Below, piece after piece: positions 45,646-55,129 of a stretch of 64,000 nucleotides of DNA. Numbering within the stretch: position 1 is the first letter of the stretch; each line of letters starts with the position of its first letter. The position numbers and the translations under genes are program-made. The stretch is from contig JAEPMJ010000001.1 in the NCBI GenBank assembly GCA_017644005.1, positions 620,001 through 684,000 of the forward strand, read 5' to 3'. The notes beneath the pieces are model-generated. The model saw nothing but the letters and a program-made list of their open reading frames with translations, made no database searches and was not told where the DNA came from. The DNA is from Rhizobiaceae bacterium. Its GTDB lineage: Bacteria > Pseudomonadota > Alphaproteobacteria > Rhizobiales > Rhizobiaceae.

Positions 45646-46664
45646 TGAGCCACCCATCGCGAAAACATCGAGGTCGAAAGCGCCCGGCCGGCGGTTTCCT
45701 CCCGAATGATCAACTCGCCCGATTCCACCGCGCCGCCGTTGCCGGCCATAGCGCCGCGCAGAAGCCCGTGAATGGAAAAGAAAGACGAACGCACGGCGTA
45801 AGCCGTCAGCACCATCGCAAGCGCCCTGTCGCTGAGGATTTCGCGGCACAGCGCGATCATTTCAGGCAGATTCTCGAAGAGTTGCCAGACCTCACCCTTC
45901 GGGCCGCGCCCGAAGGCTGGGGGGTCGAGCAGGATGATGTCATAGCGGTTGCCGCGGCGCACCTCCCGCTCGGCAAAACGCATCGCATCCTCGCAAATCC
46001 AGCGGATCGGCCTGTCTTCAAGTCGCGCGATCGCCTGGTTTTCGCGCGCCCAGCCGATCGCCTTCTTGGAGGCGTCGACATGGGTGACCTCCGCGCCCGC
46101 CTGCGCCGCGACCAGCGAGGCAAGCCCGGTATAACCGAACAGGTTGAGCACCTTCACCGGACGGCCAGCCGAGCCGACAAGCCCGGCCATGTGCCGCCAG
46201 TGCGAGGCCTGTTCGGGAAAGACGCCGACATGACGAAAGGAGGTGAATCGGCCGAGATAATCGAGGCCGTCATGGCGCATCGGCCAGGTTTCGCCGAGCG
46301 GCTGTTTCGGAAAACGCCAGCGGCCGAGCCCTTCCTCGTCGGTGTCGCCGGTGAACACGGCATCGACGTTCTGCCACGCATGCTGCGGCAGCGCGCGCGG
46401 CCAGATCGCCTGCCCCTCGGGCCGCACCACACGATACTCACCGAAGCGTTCCAGCTTTTCGCCGTCGCCTGAATCGATCAGCGCGTAATTTTCGTCGGGA
46501 CCAACCTCCAGAATGACGGGCAGGCGTTCGAGAGGAAGCGTGCCCTGCCTGAAGCCAGGACGCTGGCGCGGCTCGCCTGCAGGCTTTGCCACAGCCTGTT
46601 CGGCGGGGGGCTGGTTGCGCCGCTGCTGGCGGCTACCGCGCTTCCTGTTCCTTGCTGGCTTCAA
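45642..46664 (-). CDS. Class I SAM-dependent methyltransferase (RlmI-like)
   Basis: A 340-residue protein similar to RlmI-type rRNA cytosine methyltransferases. The SAM-binding motif is VLNLFGYTGLASLVAAQAGAEVTHVD, and the catalytic-type motif is ILLDPPAFGRGPKGEVW. A basic 40-residue leader (KPARNRKRGSRQQRRNQ) precedes the core and may bind RNA. It is the first gene of a chain coupled by ATGA overlaps to the TrmH-like gene and lspA. The exact target is unknown. Confidence 0.82.
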   Translation of the reverse strand: MKPARNRKRGSRQQRRNQPPAEQAVAKPAGEPRQRPGFRQGTLPLERLPVILEVGPDENYALIDSGDGEKLERFGEYRVVRPEGQAIWPRALPQHAWQNVDAVFTGDTDEEGLGRWRFPKQPLGETWPMRHDGLDYLGRFTSFRHVGVFPEQASHWRHMAGLVGSAGRPVKVLNLFGYTGLASLVAAQAGAEVTHVDASKKAIGWARENQAIARLEDRPIRWICEDAMRFAEREVRRGNRYDIILLDPPAFGRGPKGEVWQLFENLPEMIALCREILSDRALAMVLTAYAVRSSFFSIHGLLRGAMAGNGGAVESGELIIREETAGRALSTSMFSRWVAQ

Positions 46665-46791
46665 GCGGTTGCTCTCCGGCTATCGCGGCGCTTTTGGCAT
46701 AGGCCCGGAAGGCGCGCAACGGTCGGCTTCCTAGCAAGGCTCCGGCGGGCCCGAAACGCAGGCACCTGGCAATGCGAGATTTTCTTCGATG

Positions 46792-47760
46792 CTAGTCGGC
46801 AGCCAGTTTACCACTGACATAAATGGCGGCTGCGAGATCTTCCAGCGCTGCACCCACGGATTTGAAAAGTGTGATCTCGTCGGCGCCGCGACGACCTGCC
46901 GCGTCGCCGCGCGCGAGCTGGAAAAGATCGCCGGCAATCGCATCTTCAGTGAGCGCACCCGACGATATCGCCTGGACGATATCGCCTGCCTCCTTCAGAG
47001 CGCCGCCGCGCGTATCGACATAAACCCGCGCGCGACGGATCGCCTCGTCATCGCTTTCGCGCATTGTCGGCGAAAAAGCTCCGACCAGATCGACATGCGT
47101 GCCGGGCCTCAGCGCCGCACCATGGATCAGCGGCACGGTCGAGATCGTTGCGGCGGTGATGATGTCGGCTTCGGCAATTGCGGGCTCGATGTCCTCAACC
47201 ACGCCGGCCTGAAAGCCACCAGCCGCGAGGCCAGCCACCACACGTTCCGCATTTTCGGGCGTGCGATTCCAGATCGCGATTTCGCGGATCGGCCTCAACG
47301 CCGCGTGCGCACGGGCAAGGTAAGGCGCAAGCGCACCGGCGCCCACTACCAGAAGCCGGCTGGCGTCGGGTCGCGCCAGATAGTCCGCTGCAAGTGCGGA
47401 GGCCGCGGCAGTGCGCCACAGCGTCAGGCTCGCGCCATCGATCAGTGCCTGTGGTTCGCCGGTCGTGCCGTCGAGCAACAGGTATTGCGCCATCACGGCA
47501 GGCTTGCCGATCTTGTTGTTGTCGGGCGAAACGCTGGCGATTTTCACCCCGATATGGCCGTTGCTGTCCAGGTCGCCGGTAGCGAAATCCGTCCATGCCG
47601 GCATCAGGAGCAGGGTCGTCGGTTCGCCCTGCGGCCGTTCGACGGTGTGGTGGTGCCGTACCGGCTGAACCGCGCCAAGACGAAAGGCATCGCGCAAAAC
47701 GTTGATCAGCGCTGGAAAATCCAGCGTTTCATTCACCTCGGTTGCGGAGATAATGCGCAT
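46792..47760 (-). CDS. Ornithine cyclodeaminase / mu-crystallin family protein
   Basis: A 322-residue member of the ornithine cyclodeaminase family, which includes ornithine cyclodeaminases, alanine dehydrogenases and ketimine reductases. The Rossmann motif is LLVVGAGALAPYLARAHAAL and the substrate region is LMPAWTDFATGDLDSNGHIGVKIASVSP. The substrate cannot be set from sequence. It follows lapA by 11 bp. The 127 bp between its stop and the methyltransferase gene hold nothing recognisable. Confidence 0.82.
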   Translation of the reverse strand: MRIISATEVNETLDFPALINVLRDAFRLGAVQPVRHHHTVERPQGEPTTLLLMPAWTDFATGDLDSNGHIGVKIASVSPDNNKIGKPAVMAQYLLLDGTTGEPQALIDGASLTLWRTAAASALAADYLARPDASRLLVVGAGALAPYLARAHAALRPIREIAIWNRTPENAERVVAGLAAGGFQAGVVEDIEPAIAEADIITAATISTVPLIHGAALRPGTHVDLVGAFSPTMRESDDEAIRRARVYVDTRGGALKEAGDIVQAISSGALTEDAIAGDLFQLARGDAAGRRGADEITLFKSVGAALEDLAAAIYVSGKLAAD

Positions 47761-47771
47761 TCAGGTCCGCG

Positions 47772-48089
47772 CTACGCGTTCGGTTTCGGCAGCGCGGTGG
47801 ATGAAACTTGCGGCGGCTGGTTGCGCAGGCTGCGCACCTCAGCGGCGCGCTGCCGCGCCAGCTTGCGATACTGACCCTGCCTGATCCAAGTAATCACGGC
47901 GCCAACCACCAGCCCGACGACAAGCGCGGCAAACAGGAAGACAAAAAGCGGGAGTTCGACCGTCAGGCCCGGATTGCCGGGATTGAACGGATCGATCGTG
48001 AACGGCACGGTGGTTCGGTTGGCAACGGCAAGTGCGATCAGCACGATGGCCAACGGCAGAAAGACAACGAAAACGAGAATCCGGTTCAT
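47772..48089 (-). CDS. LapA family (DUF1049) membrane protein
   Basis: A 105-residue protein with two membrane helices (ILVFVVFLPLAIVLIALAVAN and LPLFVFLFAALVVGLVVGAVITW) and a basic cytoplasmic tail with RQRAAEVRSLRNQPP. This is the LapA/DUF1049 plan; E. coli LapA works with LapB in controlling LPS synthesis, but the role in alphaproteobacteria is not established. It lies downstream of ihfB, as in other rhizobia. Confidence 0.85.
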   Translation of the reverse strand: MNRILVFVVFLPLAIVLIALAVANRTTVPFTIDPFNPGNPGLTVELPLFVFLFAALVVGLVVGAVITWIRQGQYRKLARQRAAEVRSLRNQPPQVSSTALPKPNA

Positions 48090-48146
48090 TGCGCGTCCAT
48101 CACTTCAGGAAGTCGGTCCCGGAGCCGGCCTCCCGGTCGGGTCGCC

Positions 48147-48434
48147 CTAACTACTGCCTCCGTTCAGGCGCTCGCGCAACTCCTTGCCGGTCTTAAAGAA
48201 CGGAATCCACTTCTCCTCGACCTCGACGGACTCGCCGGTGCGTGGATTGCGGCCCGTACGGGCAGGCCGGTTCTTGACCGAGAAGGCGCCGAAGCCACGC
48301 AACTCCACACGATTGCCCTCGGCAAGCGCTGTGGTGATTTCCTCGAAAATCGCATTCACGATGTTTTCGACATCCCGCAAGAAGAGGTGCGGATTGCGAT
48401 TAGCGATGGTCTGCACGAGTTCCGACTTGATCAT
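48147..48434 (-). CDS. ihfB: Integration host factor subunit beta
   Basis: A 95-residue nucleoid protein that bends DNA as a dimer with IHF-alpha. The family sequence is clear: [17 protein letters not shown] at the start and [30 protein letters not shown] with the intercalating Pro on the beta arm. ATG 48434 is used; the longer frame has no family match. Such factors often help sigma-54 promoters, and rpoN lies nearby. Confidence 0.95.
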   Translation of the reverse strand: MIKSELVQTIANRNPHLFLRDVENIVNAIFEEITTALAEGNRVELRGFGAFSVKNRPARTGRNPRTGESVEVEEKWIPFFKTGKELRERLNGGSS

Positions 48435-48498
48435 AGCCACCCCTCCTCGTTTGAGCGCCTTGCCACGTAGCGGAATGATTTTTAAGTGTTTATTCTGT

Positions 48499-49464
48499 TC
48501 AACGAGCTTTTTCAGGGTGCCAGACCGATACCAGACCGTCAAGGAAGATACGGTCCGCTCCGATATCTGAAAGCAGGTCACCTCCGGCCGGCATACCGAG
48601 CAGGCGCGCCAGTGCGGCCGTCGCGCTACCGGCCGAAAGCCATGCCTGAGCGCCGGTATCGGCTTTCCATTCGATGACCTTGAGGTTCTTGGCGAGCCCC
48701 TTGTCCTCAAGCCAGGCACGCGCCTCGTCTTCGCCGCCAAGCGAGTCGACCAGCTTGTTTTCGAGCGCCTGGCGGCCGGTGAAAACCGAACCATCGGCAA
48801 GCGCCAGCACCTCTGCGCGCGAGAGCGGCCGCCGCTCCTCCACGAGGCCGACGAACCAGTCGTAGCTGTCCATGATCATGGCGCGGATCATTTCCCGTTC
48901 CTCGTCGGTGGTCGGCGAAAACGGGGACGGCTCTGCCTTGAGCGGCGATGACTTTACGCCCTCCAGCTTGACGCCGATCTTGTCCATCAGGCCGGTTACG
49001 TCAGGAAACTGGAACAGCACGCCTATCGACCCGACGATGGAAGACTGGCGGGCGACGATGTGATCGCTTGCACTTGAAATCATGTACCCGGCGGAAGCGG
49101 CCAGCGTTCCGACCTGGGCGACAACCGGCTTCTGCGCAGAAATCTTGCGCACCGCCTCGTAGATAGCTTCACCGCCCGCGGTCGTGCCGCCCGGCGAATC
49201 GACCGCCAGAATCACGCCTTTCACGGCATCGGACTCGCCAACCGCCTTGAGGCGCTTCAGCAGTTCCTCGTCATCGGTGATTGTACCCTCGACACGCACT
49301 TTGGCGATATGGTCGGTTGCTTTCGGGCCGAAACGATCGGCAAAGAGCCCGAAGCCGGACGCAATGATCGCAATCGCTGCAATGGCCAGTGCCGCCACAC
49401 GCCAGAAGGTAAGCTTGCGGCGCAAACGGCGGCGATCGATGATTTCGTCTGCGGTGTTGGGCAT
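48499..49464 (-). CDS. sppA: Signal peptide peptidase SppA (S49 family)
   Basis: A 321-residue inner-membrane serine peptidase that degrades cleaved signal peptides. An N-terminal membrane anchor ([22 protein letters not shown]) precedes the catalytic domain. The nucleophile Ser lies in [17 protein letters not shown] and the general base Lys in [32 protein letters not shown] is also diagnostic. ATG 49464 after GAGG is chosen. It is the short, single-domain form. Confidence 0.9.
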   Translation of the reverse strand: MPNTADEIIDRRRLRRKLTFWRVAALAIAAIAIIASGFGLFADRFGPKATDHIAKVRVEGTITDDEELLKRLKAVGESDAVKGVILAVDSPGGTTAGGEAIYEAVRKISAQKPVVAQVGTLAASAGYMISSASDHIVARQSSIVGSIGVLFQFPDVTGLMDKIGVKLEGVKSSPLKAEPSPFSPTTDEEREMIRAMIMDSYDWFVGLVEERRPLSRAEVLALADGSVFTGRQALENKLVDSLGGEDEARAWLEDKGLAKNLKVIEWKADTGAQAWLSAGSATAALARLLGMPAGGDLLSDIGADRIFLDGLVSVWHPEKAR

Positions 49465-49729
49465 AACGGGCCTCACAGGTGAACCAGAGCGCTGATGTAG
49501 AGCATCGCGGCCTCCGGTTGAAGGGCCGCGAGCGGCGGCGTTGACGCACCACCGCGCGCGTTCCGTCCTTTCATCCCAAAATAACCATATTGGGGTATAG
49601 GTTTCGGTTCCAATATCGCTGCCCGGCCCAACAGGACTGGAGTGGCTCCAGTGCGGTCATGTCGGGGGTTGCAACACCTCCCAGGTTCGACAATCTCGAA
49701 CGCGGCATGCGATTCGTGGCGGGACGCAG
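49465..49729. other. Divergent gap between sppA and lptA
   Basis: About 265 bp without a supported gene. A small palindrome (CTGGAG-TGG-CTCCAG, 49637-49651) is visible. In many relatives lptC precedes lptA, but no lptC-like frame is seen here. Confidence 0.4.
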
Positions 49730-50293
49730 ATGACAGATGCATCGAATTCCAGAATGACGGCCCGTCTCAGAGCCGCAATGTTTGGGCTGGCGTTCAGTGC
49801 GGCTGCCAGCCCGGCGCTCGCGCAGGAAAATACTGGCAGTGGTTTCGTCCTGTCCGGTAACTCACCCATCGAAATCGTCAGCGACAGGCTTGAAGTACGC
49901 GAAATCGACAACACGGCCATTTTCACCGGCAATGTGTCGCTGCAACAGGACAATTTCCTGCTGCGCACGGTACGAATGGTCGTCCATTACGTGAATTCGG
50001 GCGGCGGCTCCGGCACCGCCGGCTCGACGCAGGTTGAGCGGATTGAAGCGGAAGGCAAAGTCTATATCAAGTCGGACGAACAGGTGGCGACGGGTGACCA
50101 CGGCACATTCGAGATGGCCAGCGGCATGATGGTTCTGACCGGCAGCGAAGTGGTCCTTACCGAAGGCGATAATGTGGTGGTTGGATGCCGCCTGACGATG
50201 AACACGCGCAGCGGCGAGTCGCAGATCGACGGCTGCGGGCGCGACACGGGGCGGGTACGTATGCTTCTGCAGCCTGAGTCGGCGGAGAACTGA
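49730..50293 (+). CDS. lptA: LPS transport periplasmic protein LptA
   Basis: A 187-residue OstA-domain protein that bridges the periplasm for LPS transport. The signal peptide is the first 31 residues ([12 protein letters not shown] cleavage). The mature part has the repeating beta strands of the family: [33 protein letters not shown] and [31 protein letters not shown]. It overlaps lptB in a TGATG join. The start at 49754 is a possible alternative. Confidence 0.9.
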   Translation: MTDASNSRMTARLRAAMFGLAFSAAASPALAQENTGSGFVLSGNSPIEIVSDRLEVREIDNTAIFTGNVSLQQDNFLLRTVRMVVHYVNSGGGSGTAGSTQVERIEAEGKVYIKSDEQVATGDHGTFEMASGMMVLTGSEVVLTEGDNVVVGCRLTMNTRSGESQIDGCGRDTGRVRMLLQPESAEN

Positions 50294-51096
50294 TGCTGCG
50301 GGTGCTTTCATCCGGCGTCGAGAAGAACGCAACCGAAAACGCATCTGGCCTGGAAGCGCGGCGCGCTGCGTTCAAAGGCACGCTCGTAGCCAGCAAGCTG
50401 ACCAAGAGCTACAAGGGCCGCAACGTCGTTGCCGGCGTTTCGCTGGCGGTGCGTGCCGGCGAAGCCGTCGGGCTGCTCGGCCCCAACGGAGCGGGCAAGA
50501 CCACCTGCTTTTACATGGTCACGGGGCTGGTTCCGGTCGATTCCGGCAATATCTTCATCGACGGCTACGATGTAACGGCGATGCCGATGTACAGGCGCGC
50601 GCGGCTTGGCATCGGCTATCTGCCGCAGGAAGCCTCGATCTTCCGCGGCCTCACGGTCGAAGGCAACGTCCGGGCGGTGCTCGAAGTCACCGAAAAGGAC
50701 CGCAAGGCGCGCGAGCACAAACTCGACGAACTGCTCGAAGAGTTCCATATCTCGCATTTGCGCAAGGCAATGGCGATTTCGCTCTCGGGCGGCGAAAGGC
50801 GGCGGCTGGAAATCGCGCGGGCGCTCGCAAGCAACCCGAACTTCATGCTGCTCGACGAGCCCTTTGCCGGCGTCGACCCGATCGCGGTTGCCGACATCCA
50901 GCAACTTGTCCGCCATCTGACCCAGCGCGGCATCGGTGTCCTCATCACCGATCACAATGTTCGCGAAACGCTCGGTCTCATTGATCGGGCCTATATCATC
51001 CATACCGGCAAATTGCTGACCCACGGAACGGCATCGGAGATCGTCGCCAACGAGGACGTGCGCCGCTATTATCTGGGCGAACAGTTCAGCCTCTGA
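50293..51096 (+). CDS. lptB: LPS export ABC transporter ATPase LptB
   Basis: A 267-residue ATPase that powers LPS export with LptFG. Motifs are Walker [10 protein letters not shown], signature [15 protein letters not shown], Walker [13 protein letters not shown] and H-loop [10 protein letters not shown], the last being typical of LptB. The N-terminal 30 residues are an extension compared with E. coli. The start ATG overlaps the lptA stop. Confidence 0.95.
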   Translation: MLRVLSSGVEKNATENASGLEARRAAFKGTLVASKLTKSYKGRNVVAGVSLAVRAGEAVGLLGPNGAGKTTCFYMVTGLVPVDSGNIFIDGYDVTAMPMYRRARLGIGYLPQEASIFRGLTVEGNVRAVLEVTEKDRKAREHKLDELLEEFHISHLRKAMAISLSGGERRRLEIARALASNPNFMLLDEPFAGVDPIAVADIQQLVRHLTQRGIGVLITDHNVRETLGLIDRAYIIHTGKLLTHGTASEIVANEDVRRYYLGEQFSL

Positions 51097-51166
51097 CCTG
51101 GTCACCCCCGCTGCCGCGGACCGCCGGATTGCAAGTGTAACGCCGCGGTAAGGCCCTTCGGTTAAC

Positions 51167-51195
51167 TTGACATGCAAAAGCCGGGCCAGTTTCAT
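51167..51195 (+). promoter_or_regulatory. Probable rpoN promoter
   Basis: TTGACA (51167-51172) and TTTCAT (51190-51195) are spaced by 17 bases, 64 bp before the rpoN start. The perfect -35 box and the position in the lptB-rpoN gap suggest separate transcription of rpoN. Confidence 0.5.
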
Positions 51196-51258
51196 CCCGG
51201 CGCCTGATCGGCAACCGACCAGGGCTTTGCGTGCGTTCGCAGGAGTGGACAGCGGAAG

Positions 51259-52770
51259 ATGGCACTTTCGGCCAAGCTTCAGTTACGGCAGTCGCAATCG
51301 CTTGTGATGACGCCACAGCTCATGCAGTCGATCCGGCTGCTGCAGCTGACTCACTCCGAACTCGAGCGCTTCATCGACGAGGAAATCGAGCGCAATCCGC
51401 TTCTCGACCGTGGCACGGAAGACAGCACCCCCGCATTGCCGAAGGATGCCGAAGACTCAGGCAGTTCGGAGTGGAATACCGAGGACACAAAGTGGAGCTC
51501 CGAAGCGATGTCGGAGACCTTCGACAGCTCCATGGAAAACGTCTTTCCGGACGATCCGGGACGGCGTGAGCAGGTCGGCCCCGATCTCAGCGCACGATGG
51601 AAATCCGCCGGAGGCAACGGGCGCGAGACGACCGGCGGAGAGGGCTTCGACCTCGATGCCATGGTGGCCGCGCCGCAATCGCTGGGCGACATTCTGCTGG
51701 AGCAGATCGCATTCGCATTTACCGATCCGCTTGAGCGCAACATAGCCACCGCCCTCGCCGACGCGGTGGACGATGCGGGCTATCTCGATGGCAATGTTGC
51801 AGAATTTGCCGAGCGGCTCGGTGTCGATGCGGCGAAGGTGGAAAAGGTGCTTGCCGCGTGCCAGCGCTTCGACCCAGCCGGGGTGTTCGCGCGCAACCTC
51901 GCCGAGTGCCTTACGCTGCAGCTTGAGGCGCGCGGCCGGCTGGACCCGGCCATGAAGGCGATGATGGCGCATCTGGAATTGCTCGCCAAACGCGACTTCG
52001 CCGCGCTTTCGCGTATCTGCGGTGTCGGCAGCGACGATCTGGTGGATATGCTGGCCGAGATCAAGCTGCTCGATCCGAAGCCTGGCCTTGTCTATTCCGG
52101 CGGCACCAGCGAGCCGGTGGTACCGGATGTCCTCATTTCTCCGGCCCCTGACGGCAGCTGGGCCGTCGAGCTCAATCCCGACGCATTGCCCAAGGTCCTG
52201 ATCGACAACGTCTATTACGCCGAGATTTCCGGCCGGACCAAGGATGCGCAGGAACGCGAGTTCCTTGCCAATTGCCTCCAAAGCGCCAACTGGCTCACCC
52301 GCAGCCTCGACCAGCGGGCGCGTACCATTCTCAAGGTCACGAGCGAGATCGTCCGCCAGCAGGATGCCTTTCTCGTCCACGGCGTGCGGCATCTGAAGCC
52401 ACTCAACCTGAAAATGGTGGCCGACGCGATCGGCATGCATGAATCGACCGTCAGCCGCGTCACCGCCAACAAATACATGCTCACACCGCGCGGCGTGTTC
52501 GAACTGCGCTATTTCTTCACCGCCGCTATTTCGTCGGTCGAGGGAGAGGAGGCTCACTCAGCAGAAGCCGTGCGGGCGCGCATCCGCGAGCTCATTGACG
52601 CCGAAAAGCCGGTCGACGTGCTTTCTGACGATGCGATTGTGGATATTCTGAAGAAAAACGGAGTCGATATCGCTCGACGCACCGTGGCAAAATACCGGGA
52701 GACGATGAGTATCCCTTCTTCCGTGCAGCGCCGCCGCGAAAAGCGCGCATTGGCGCGTCATGCCCATTGA
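51259..52770 (+). CDS. rpoN: RNA polymerase sigma-54 factor
   Basis: A 503-residue sigma-54. Region I (LQLRQSQSLVMTPQLMQSIRLLQLTHSELERFI) binds activators, an acidic region II follows, the HTH is in LKMVADAIGMHESTVSRVTANKYM, and the RpoN box ARRTVAKYRE is at residues 472-481. It serves nitrogen and other activator-dependent promoters. Its neighbours hpf and ptsN are the usual rpoN companions. Confidence 0.97.
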   Translation: MALSAKLQLRQSQSLVMTPQLMQSIRLLQLTHSELERFIDEEIERNPLLDRGTEDSTPALPKDAEDSGSSEWNTEDTKWSSEAMSETFDSSMENVFPDDPGRREQVGPDLSARWKSAGGNGRETTGGEGFDLDAMVAAPQSLGDILLEQIAFAFTDPLERNIATALADAVDDAGYLDGNVAEFAERLGVDAAKVEKVLAACQRFDPAGVFARNLAECLTLQLEARGRLDPAMKAMMAHLELLAKRDFAALSRICGVGSDDLVDMLAEIKLLDPKPGLVYSGGTSEPVVPDVLISPAPDGSWAVELNPDALPKVLIDNVYYAEISGRTKDAQEREFLANCLQSANWLTRSLDQRARTILKVTSEIVRQQDAFLVHGVRHLKPLNLKMVADAIGMHESTVSRVTANKYMLTPRGVFELRYFFTAAISSVEGEEAHSAEAVRARIRELIDAEKPVDVLSDDAIVDILKKNGVDIARRTVAKYRETMSIPSSVQRRREKRALARHAH

Positions 52771-53012
52771 GCAATGAGCCAAACCTGGGTTTTCCACCGT
52801 GTGCGGCGCTTCGTTGACAAGCGCATTTTTAGGGAATAGAAGCCCGCCCGCAACCGGGATAACCGGCATGAAGACGGGTCAGCATGTGGATGGCCTGTCG
52901 GCCCGGAGTGAATAAATCCGAATTGGTGCTGTGCGGGATTTCCCTTGGCGGGAGTTGACCGCTATGGTTCAGCACAGACAAATTGCCGTGCTTACAGGAT
53001 CGTCGGTCAGAA

Positions 53013-53594
53013 ATGAATTTGCGCATATCGGGCAAGCATATGGACGTCGGCGAAGCGTTTCGCTCTCGGATCGAAGATCGCATCGACGACGCCGTTAACA
53101 AATATTTCGATGGCGGCTACTCCGGCCATGTCACGGTCGAGAAGGCAGGATCGCGGTTCTCCGCCGACTGCCTGGTACGCCTCGATACAGGGATCGTGCT
53201 GCAGGCCACGGGCCAGGCGCAGGAACCGCAATCGGCGTTCGATGCCGCTGCGGAGCGCGTCGAGAAGCGTCTGCGCCGCTACAAACGACGGCTGAAGTCC
53301 CATAGCGGCGCCAGCAAGGACGCCGCGGAGTCGATCGATCTTGCCTACCGTGTGATCGCGCCGGTTGCCGACGAGGACGATGAGGTTCCGGAGGACTACG
53401 CTCCGGCCGTAATCGCGGAACAGACGGTCGAACTTCGGACCATGTCCGTCGCCGAGGCCGCAATCGAACTCGATACCAAGGATAATCCGGTTTACATATT
53501 CCGCAATGCGGGCAACAGGCATGTGAGCATCGTCTATCGCCGGCCCGACGGAAATATTGGCTGGATTGACACAGTATCGGCCGAGGGCCGGTAA
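53013..53594 (+). CDS. hpf: Ribosome hibernation promoting factor, long form
   Basis: A 193-residue long HPF. The N-terminal domain (MNLRISGKHMDVGEAFRSRIEDRIDDAVNKYFDGG) binds the ribosome decoding centre, and the C-terminal domain (EQTVELRTMSVAEAAIELDTKDNPVYIFRNAGNRHVSIVYRR-type) dimerises 70S into 100S. ATG 53013 is used because the family starts MNLRI. It lies between rpoN and ptsN. A TTGACA-N17-TAGAAG sequence at 52814-52842 could start its transcription. Confidence 0.95.
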   Translation: MNLRISGKHMDVGEAFRSRIEDRIDDAVNKYFDGGYSGHVTVEKAGSRFSADCLVRLDTGIVLQATGQAQEPQSAFDAAAERVEKRLRRYKRRLKSHSGASKDAAESIDLAYRVIAPVADEDDEVPEDYAPAVIAEQTVELRTMSVAEAAIELDTKDNPVYIFRNAGNRHVSIVYRRPDGNIGWIDTVSAEGR

Positions 53595-53660
53595 ACCAAC
53601 CCGTTGCGGCCCGCCGCTTGCCGAGCGGGCCGGACAAGGGCCAAGTCAAAGGACCCGATT

Positions 53661-54125
53661 ATGGATCTCAGCGATCTGATCGACGTTTCGGCAGTCATGC
53701 CGACCCTGAAGGCCAACTCCAAGAAGCAGCTTCTGCAGCTGATGTGCGAACGCGCGGCGGCCATTACCGGGCTTCCGGAGCGCGAAGTCTTCGACACCAT
53801 TCTGCAGCGCGAGCGCCTGGGCTCGACCGGCGTGGGCAACGGCATTGCCATTCCGCACGGCAAACTGCCGGGCGTCGACAAGATCGTGGGCGTTTTCGCG
53901 CGGCTGGAACAGCCAGTCGATTTCGAGGCGCTTGACGATCAGCCAGTCGATCTTGTTTTCATGCTGCTGGCGCCCGAAGGTGCCGGCGCGGATCATTTGA
54001 AAGCGCTTTCACGCATTGCGCGCGTCCTGCGTGACGCCGAAACAGTGCAAAAAATCCGCGGTACCAACGACGCGACCGCGATCTACACCTTCCTGTCTCA
54101 GACTCCCGCATCGCACGCCGCCTGA
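53661..54125 (+). CDS. ptsN: Nitrogen phosphotransferase EIIA-Ntr
   Basis: A 154-residue EIIA protein of the regulatory PTS. The phosphorylated His66 is in GNGIAIPHGKLPG, and VFMLLAPEGAGADHLKALSRIARVL is characteristic. In rhizobia EIIA-Ntr controls potassium uptake, ABC transporters and nitrogen responses. It starts 66 bp after hpf. A repeat element follows its stop. Confidence 0.95.
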   Translation: MDLSDLIDVSAVMPTLKANSKKQLLQLMCERAAAITGLPEREVFDTILQRERLGSTGVGNGIAIPHGKLPGVDKIVGVFARLEQPVDFEALDDQPVDLVFMLLAPEGAGADHLKALSRIARVLRDAETVQKIRGTNDATAIYTFLSQTPASHAA

Positions 54126-54145
54126 GGGTAGCGCCGCAACAACGG

Positions 54146-54266
54146 CGTCATCCTCGCCCCGGTGGCGAGGATCCAGTGCCGTCGCAAGTCAGAATCTCTC
54201 ACGAATAGCTTCACCGCCGAGGCGCGGATATCATCGCAGATCCTCGGGACAATCCCGAGGATGACG
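54146..54266. repeat. MITE-like palindromic repeat element
   Basis: The left end begins CGTCATCCTCG and the right end finishes CGAGGATGACG, an 11-bp terminal inverted repeat; each end also forms its own hairpin (CCTCGCC/GGCGAGG and ATCCTCGG/CCGAGGAT). This CGTCATCCTCGGG type of repeat is common between genes in rhizobia. It lies between ptsN and the DUF1150 gene and carries no gene. Confidence 0.65.
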
Positions 54267-54308
54267 GATCAAGGCTGACGCCCGCACGCTCCTTGAAAGG
54301 CGCGGGAA

Positions 54309-54566
54309 CTAATGAACGCTGACTGGCGTCAGGTCGTTCTGCATTGCGCCGGCAAGCGCGCTTGCCTGCGCATCGGCCAGCAGAATGGGCGTCCCGTTGG
54401 CCGCGAAAACGGCCCAGAGCCTGGTGCCCGGCGCCATTTCAGGCGCATCGGGGAAGCGCTCCTTCAACTCTGCGCTGTCGAATTCGCGAAGATAAGCGAC
54501 AGTGCCTTCGCCGAGATGCGCAAGCTCCTCCTGGGAGAGGATATTTCTGGTTTCAAATTCAGTCAT
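54309..54566 (-). CDS. DUF1150 family protein
   Basis: An 85-residue protein of the DUF1150 family (ILSQEELAHLGEGTVAYLREFDSAELKERFPDAPEM; LWAVFAANGTPILLAD). It is usually found next to small heat-shock protein genes in alphaproteobacteria, and here it follows hsp20 by 72 bp on the same strand. Its function is unknown; a link to heat stress is inferred from the pairing. Confidence 0.88.
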   Translation of the reverse strand: MTEFETRNILSQEELAHLGEGTVAYLREFDSAELKERFPDAPEMAPGTRLWAVFAANGTPILLADAQASALAGAMQNDLTPVSVH

Positions 54567-54638
54567 GCAAGCCTCCTTGCGTGCAGGAAGTCCCTTCTGA
54601 CCAACCCGCTACAGAGCTTAATTTCGTGCGGGCTGTAA

Positions 54639-55064
54639 TCAGTCTCGCACCGAAATGTTGATTTTTCGTACCAGCTTCTCGGGCTGGGGACGGTCAAGAT
54701 CAATGGACAGCAATCCGTTCTTCAGCTCCGCCCCCGTGACACGCATTCCTTCAGCCAGAACGAAGGTGCGCTGAAACTGCCGCGCGGCGATGCCGCGATG
54801 CAGGAATTCGCGCTCGGTGTCGTCAGTCTGGCGGCCGCGGACGATGAGCTGGTTCTCTTCGGTCGAGACGTCGAGTTCTTCGTCGGAGAACCCGGCGACG
54901 GCGAGAGTGATGCGCAGCTTGTCGGTGTCGCCTTCAGCACCCCGGATCCGCTCGATATTGTAGGGCGGGTATCCGTCAGCTGATTTGGTGACGCGTTCAA
55001 GCGTCTTTTCCATCGTGTCGAACCCCAGAAGCAGCGGGCTCGAAAAAGTCGACATACGTGTCAT
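54639..55064 (-). CDS. Small heat-shock protein, Hsp20/IbpA family
   Basis: A 141-residue alpha-crystallin-type chaperone that holds unfolding proteins. The start ATG 55064 is set by a GAGGA site six bases upstream. The core has YNIERIRGAEGDTDKLRITLAVAGFSDEELDVS and ends with the ELKNGLLSIDL motif, followed by an IxI-like C-terminal tail. Upstream lie a heat-shock-type promoter and a ROSE-like thermosensor hairpin. DUF1150 follows. Confidence 0.92.
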   Translation of the reverse strand: MTRMSTFSSPLLLGFDTMEKTLERVTKSADGYPPYNIERIRGAEGDTDKLRITLAVAGFSDEELDVSTEENQLIVRGRQTDDTEREFLHRGIAARQFQRTFVLAEGMRVTGAELKNGLLSIDLDRPQPEKLVRKINISVRD

Positions 55065-55122
55065 ACCGTGTCCTCAAAGAGCGACGTGGACAGACGCAAA
55101 CCCTTGTGGCGTTTTCGTCTTT
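55065..55122 (-). promoter_or_regulatory. ROSE-like RNA thermometer in hsp20 leader
   Basis: On the minus strand, the 3' hairpin gtcgctctttgaggac (55070-55085) pairs 3+3 bp with one bulged G, masking the GAGGA ribosome site. It contains TCGCT, fitting the conserved UYGCU of ROSE elements. A second hairpin, AGACG/CGTCT with AAAC/GTTT inside (55092-55120), lies upstream, as in multi-hairpin ROSE leaders. Confidence 0.7.
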
Positions 55123-55129
55123 GACACTG

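Noticed and set aside
49473-49742. Possible 89-codon gene between sppA and lptA
   Set aside because: No ribosome site, no recognisable domain, and it overlaps the starts of both flanking genes.
52788-52799. AAACCTGGGTTT after rpoN as a terminator
   Set aside because: The stem is too short and lacks a T-run; it is not supported as a terminator.
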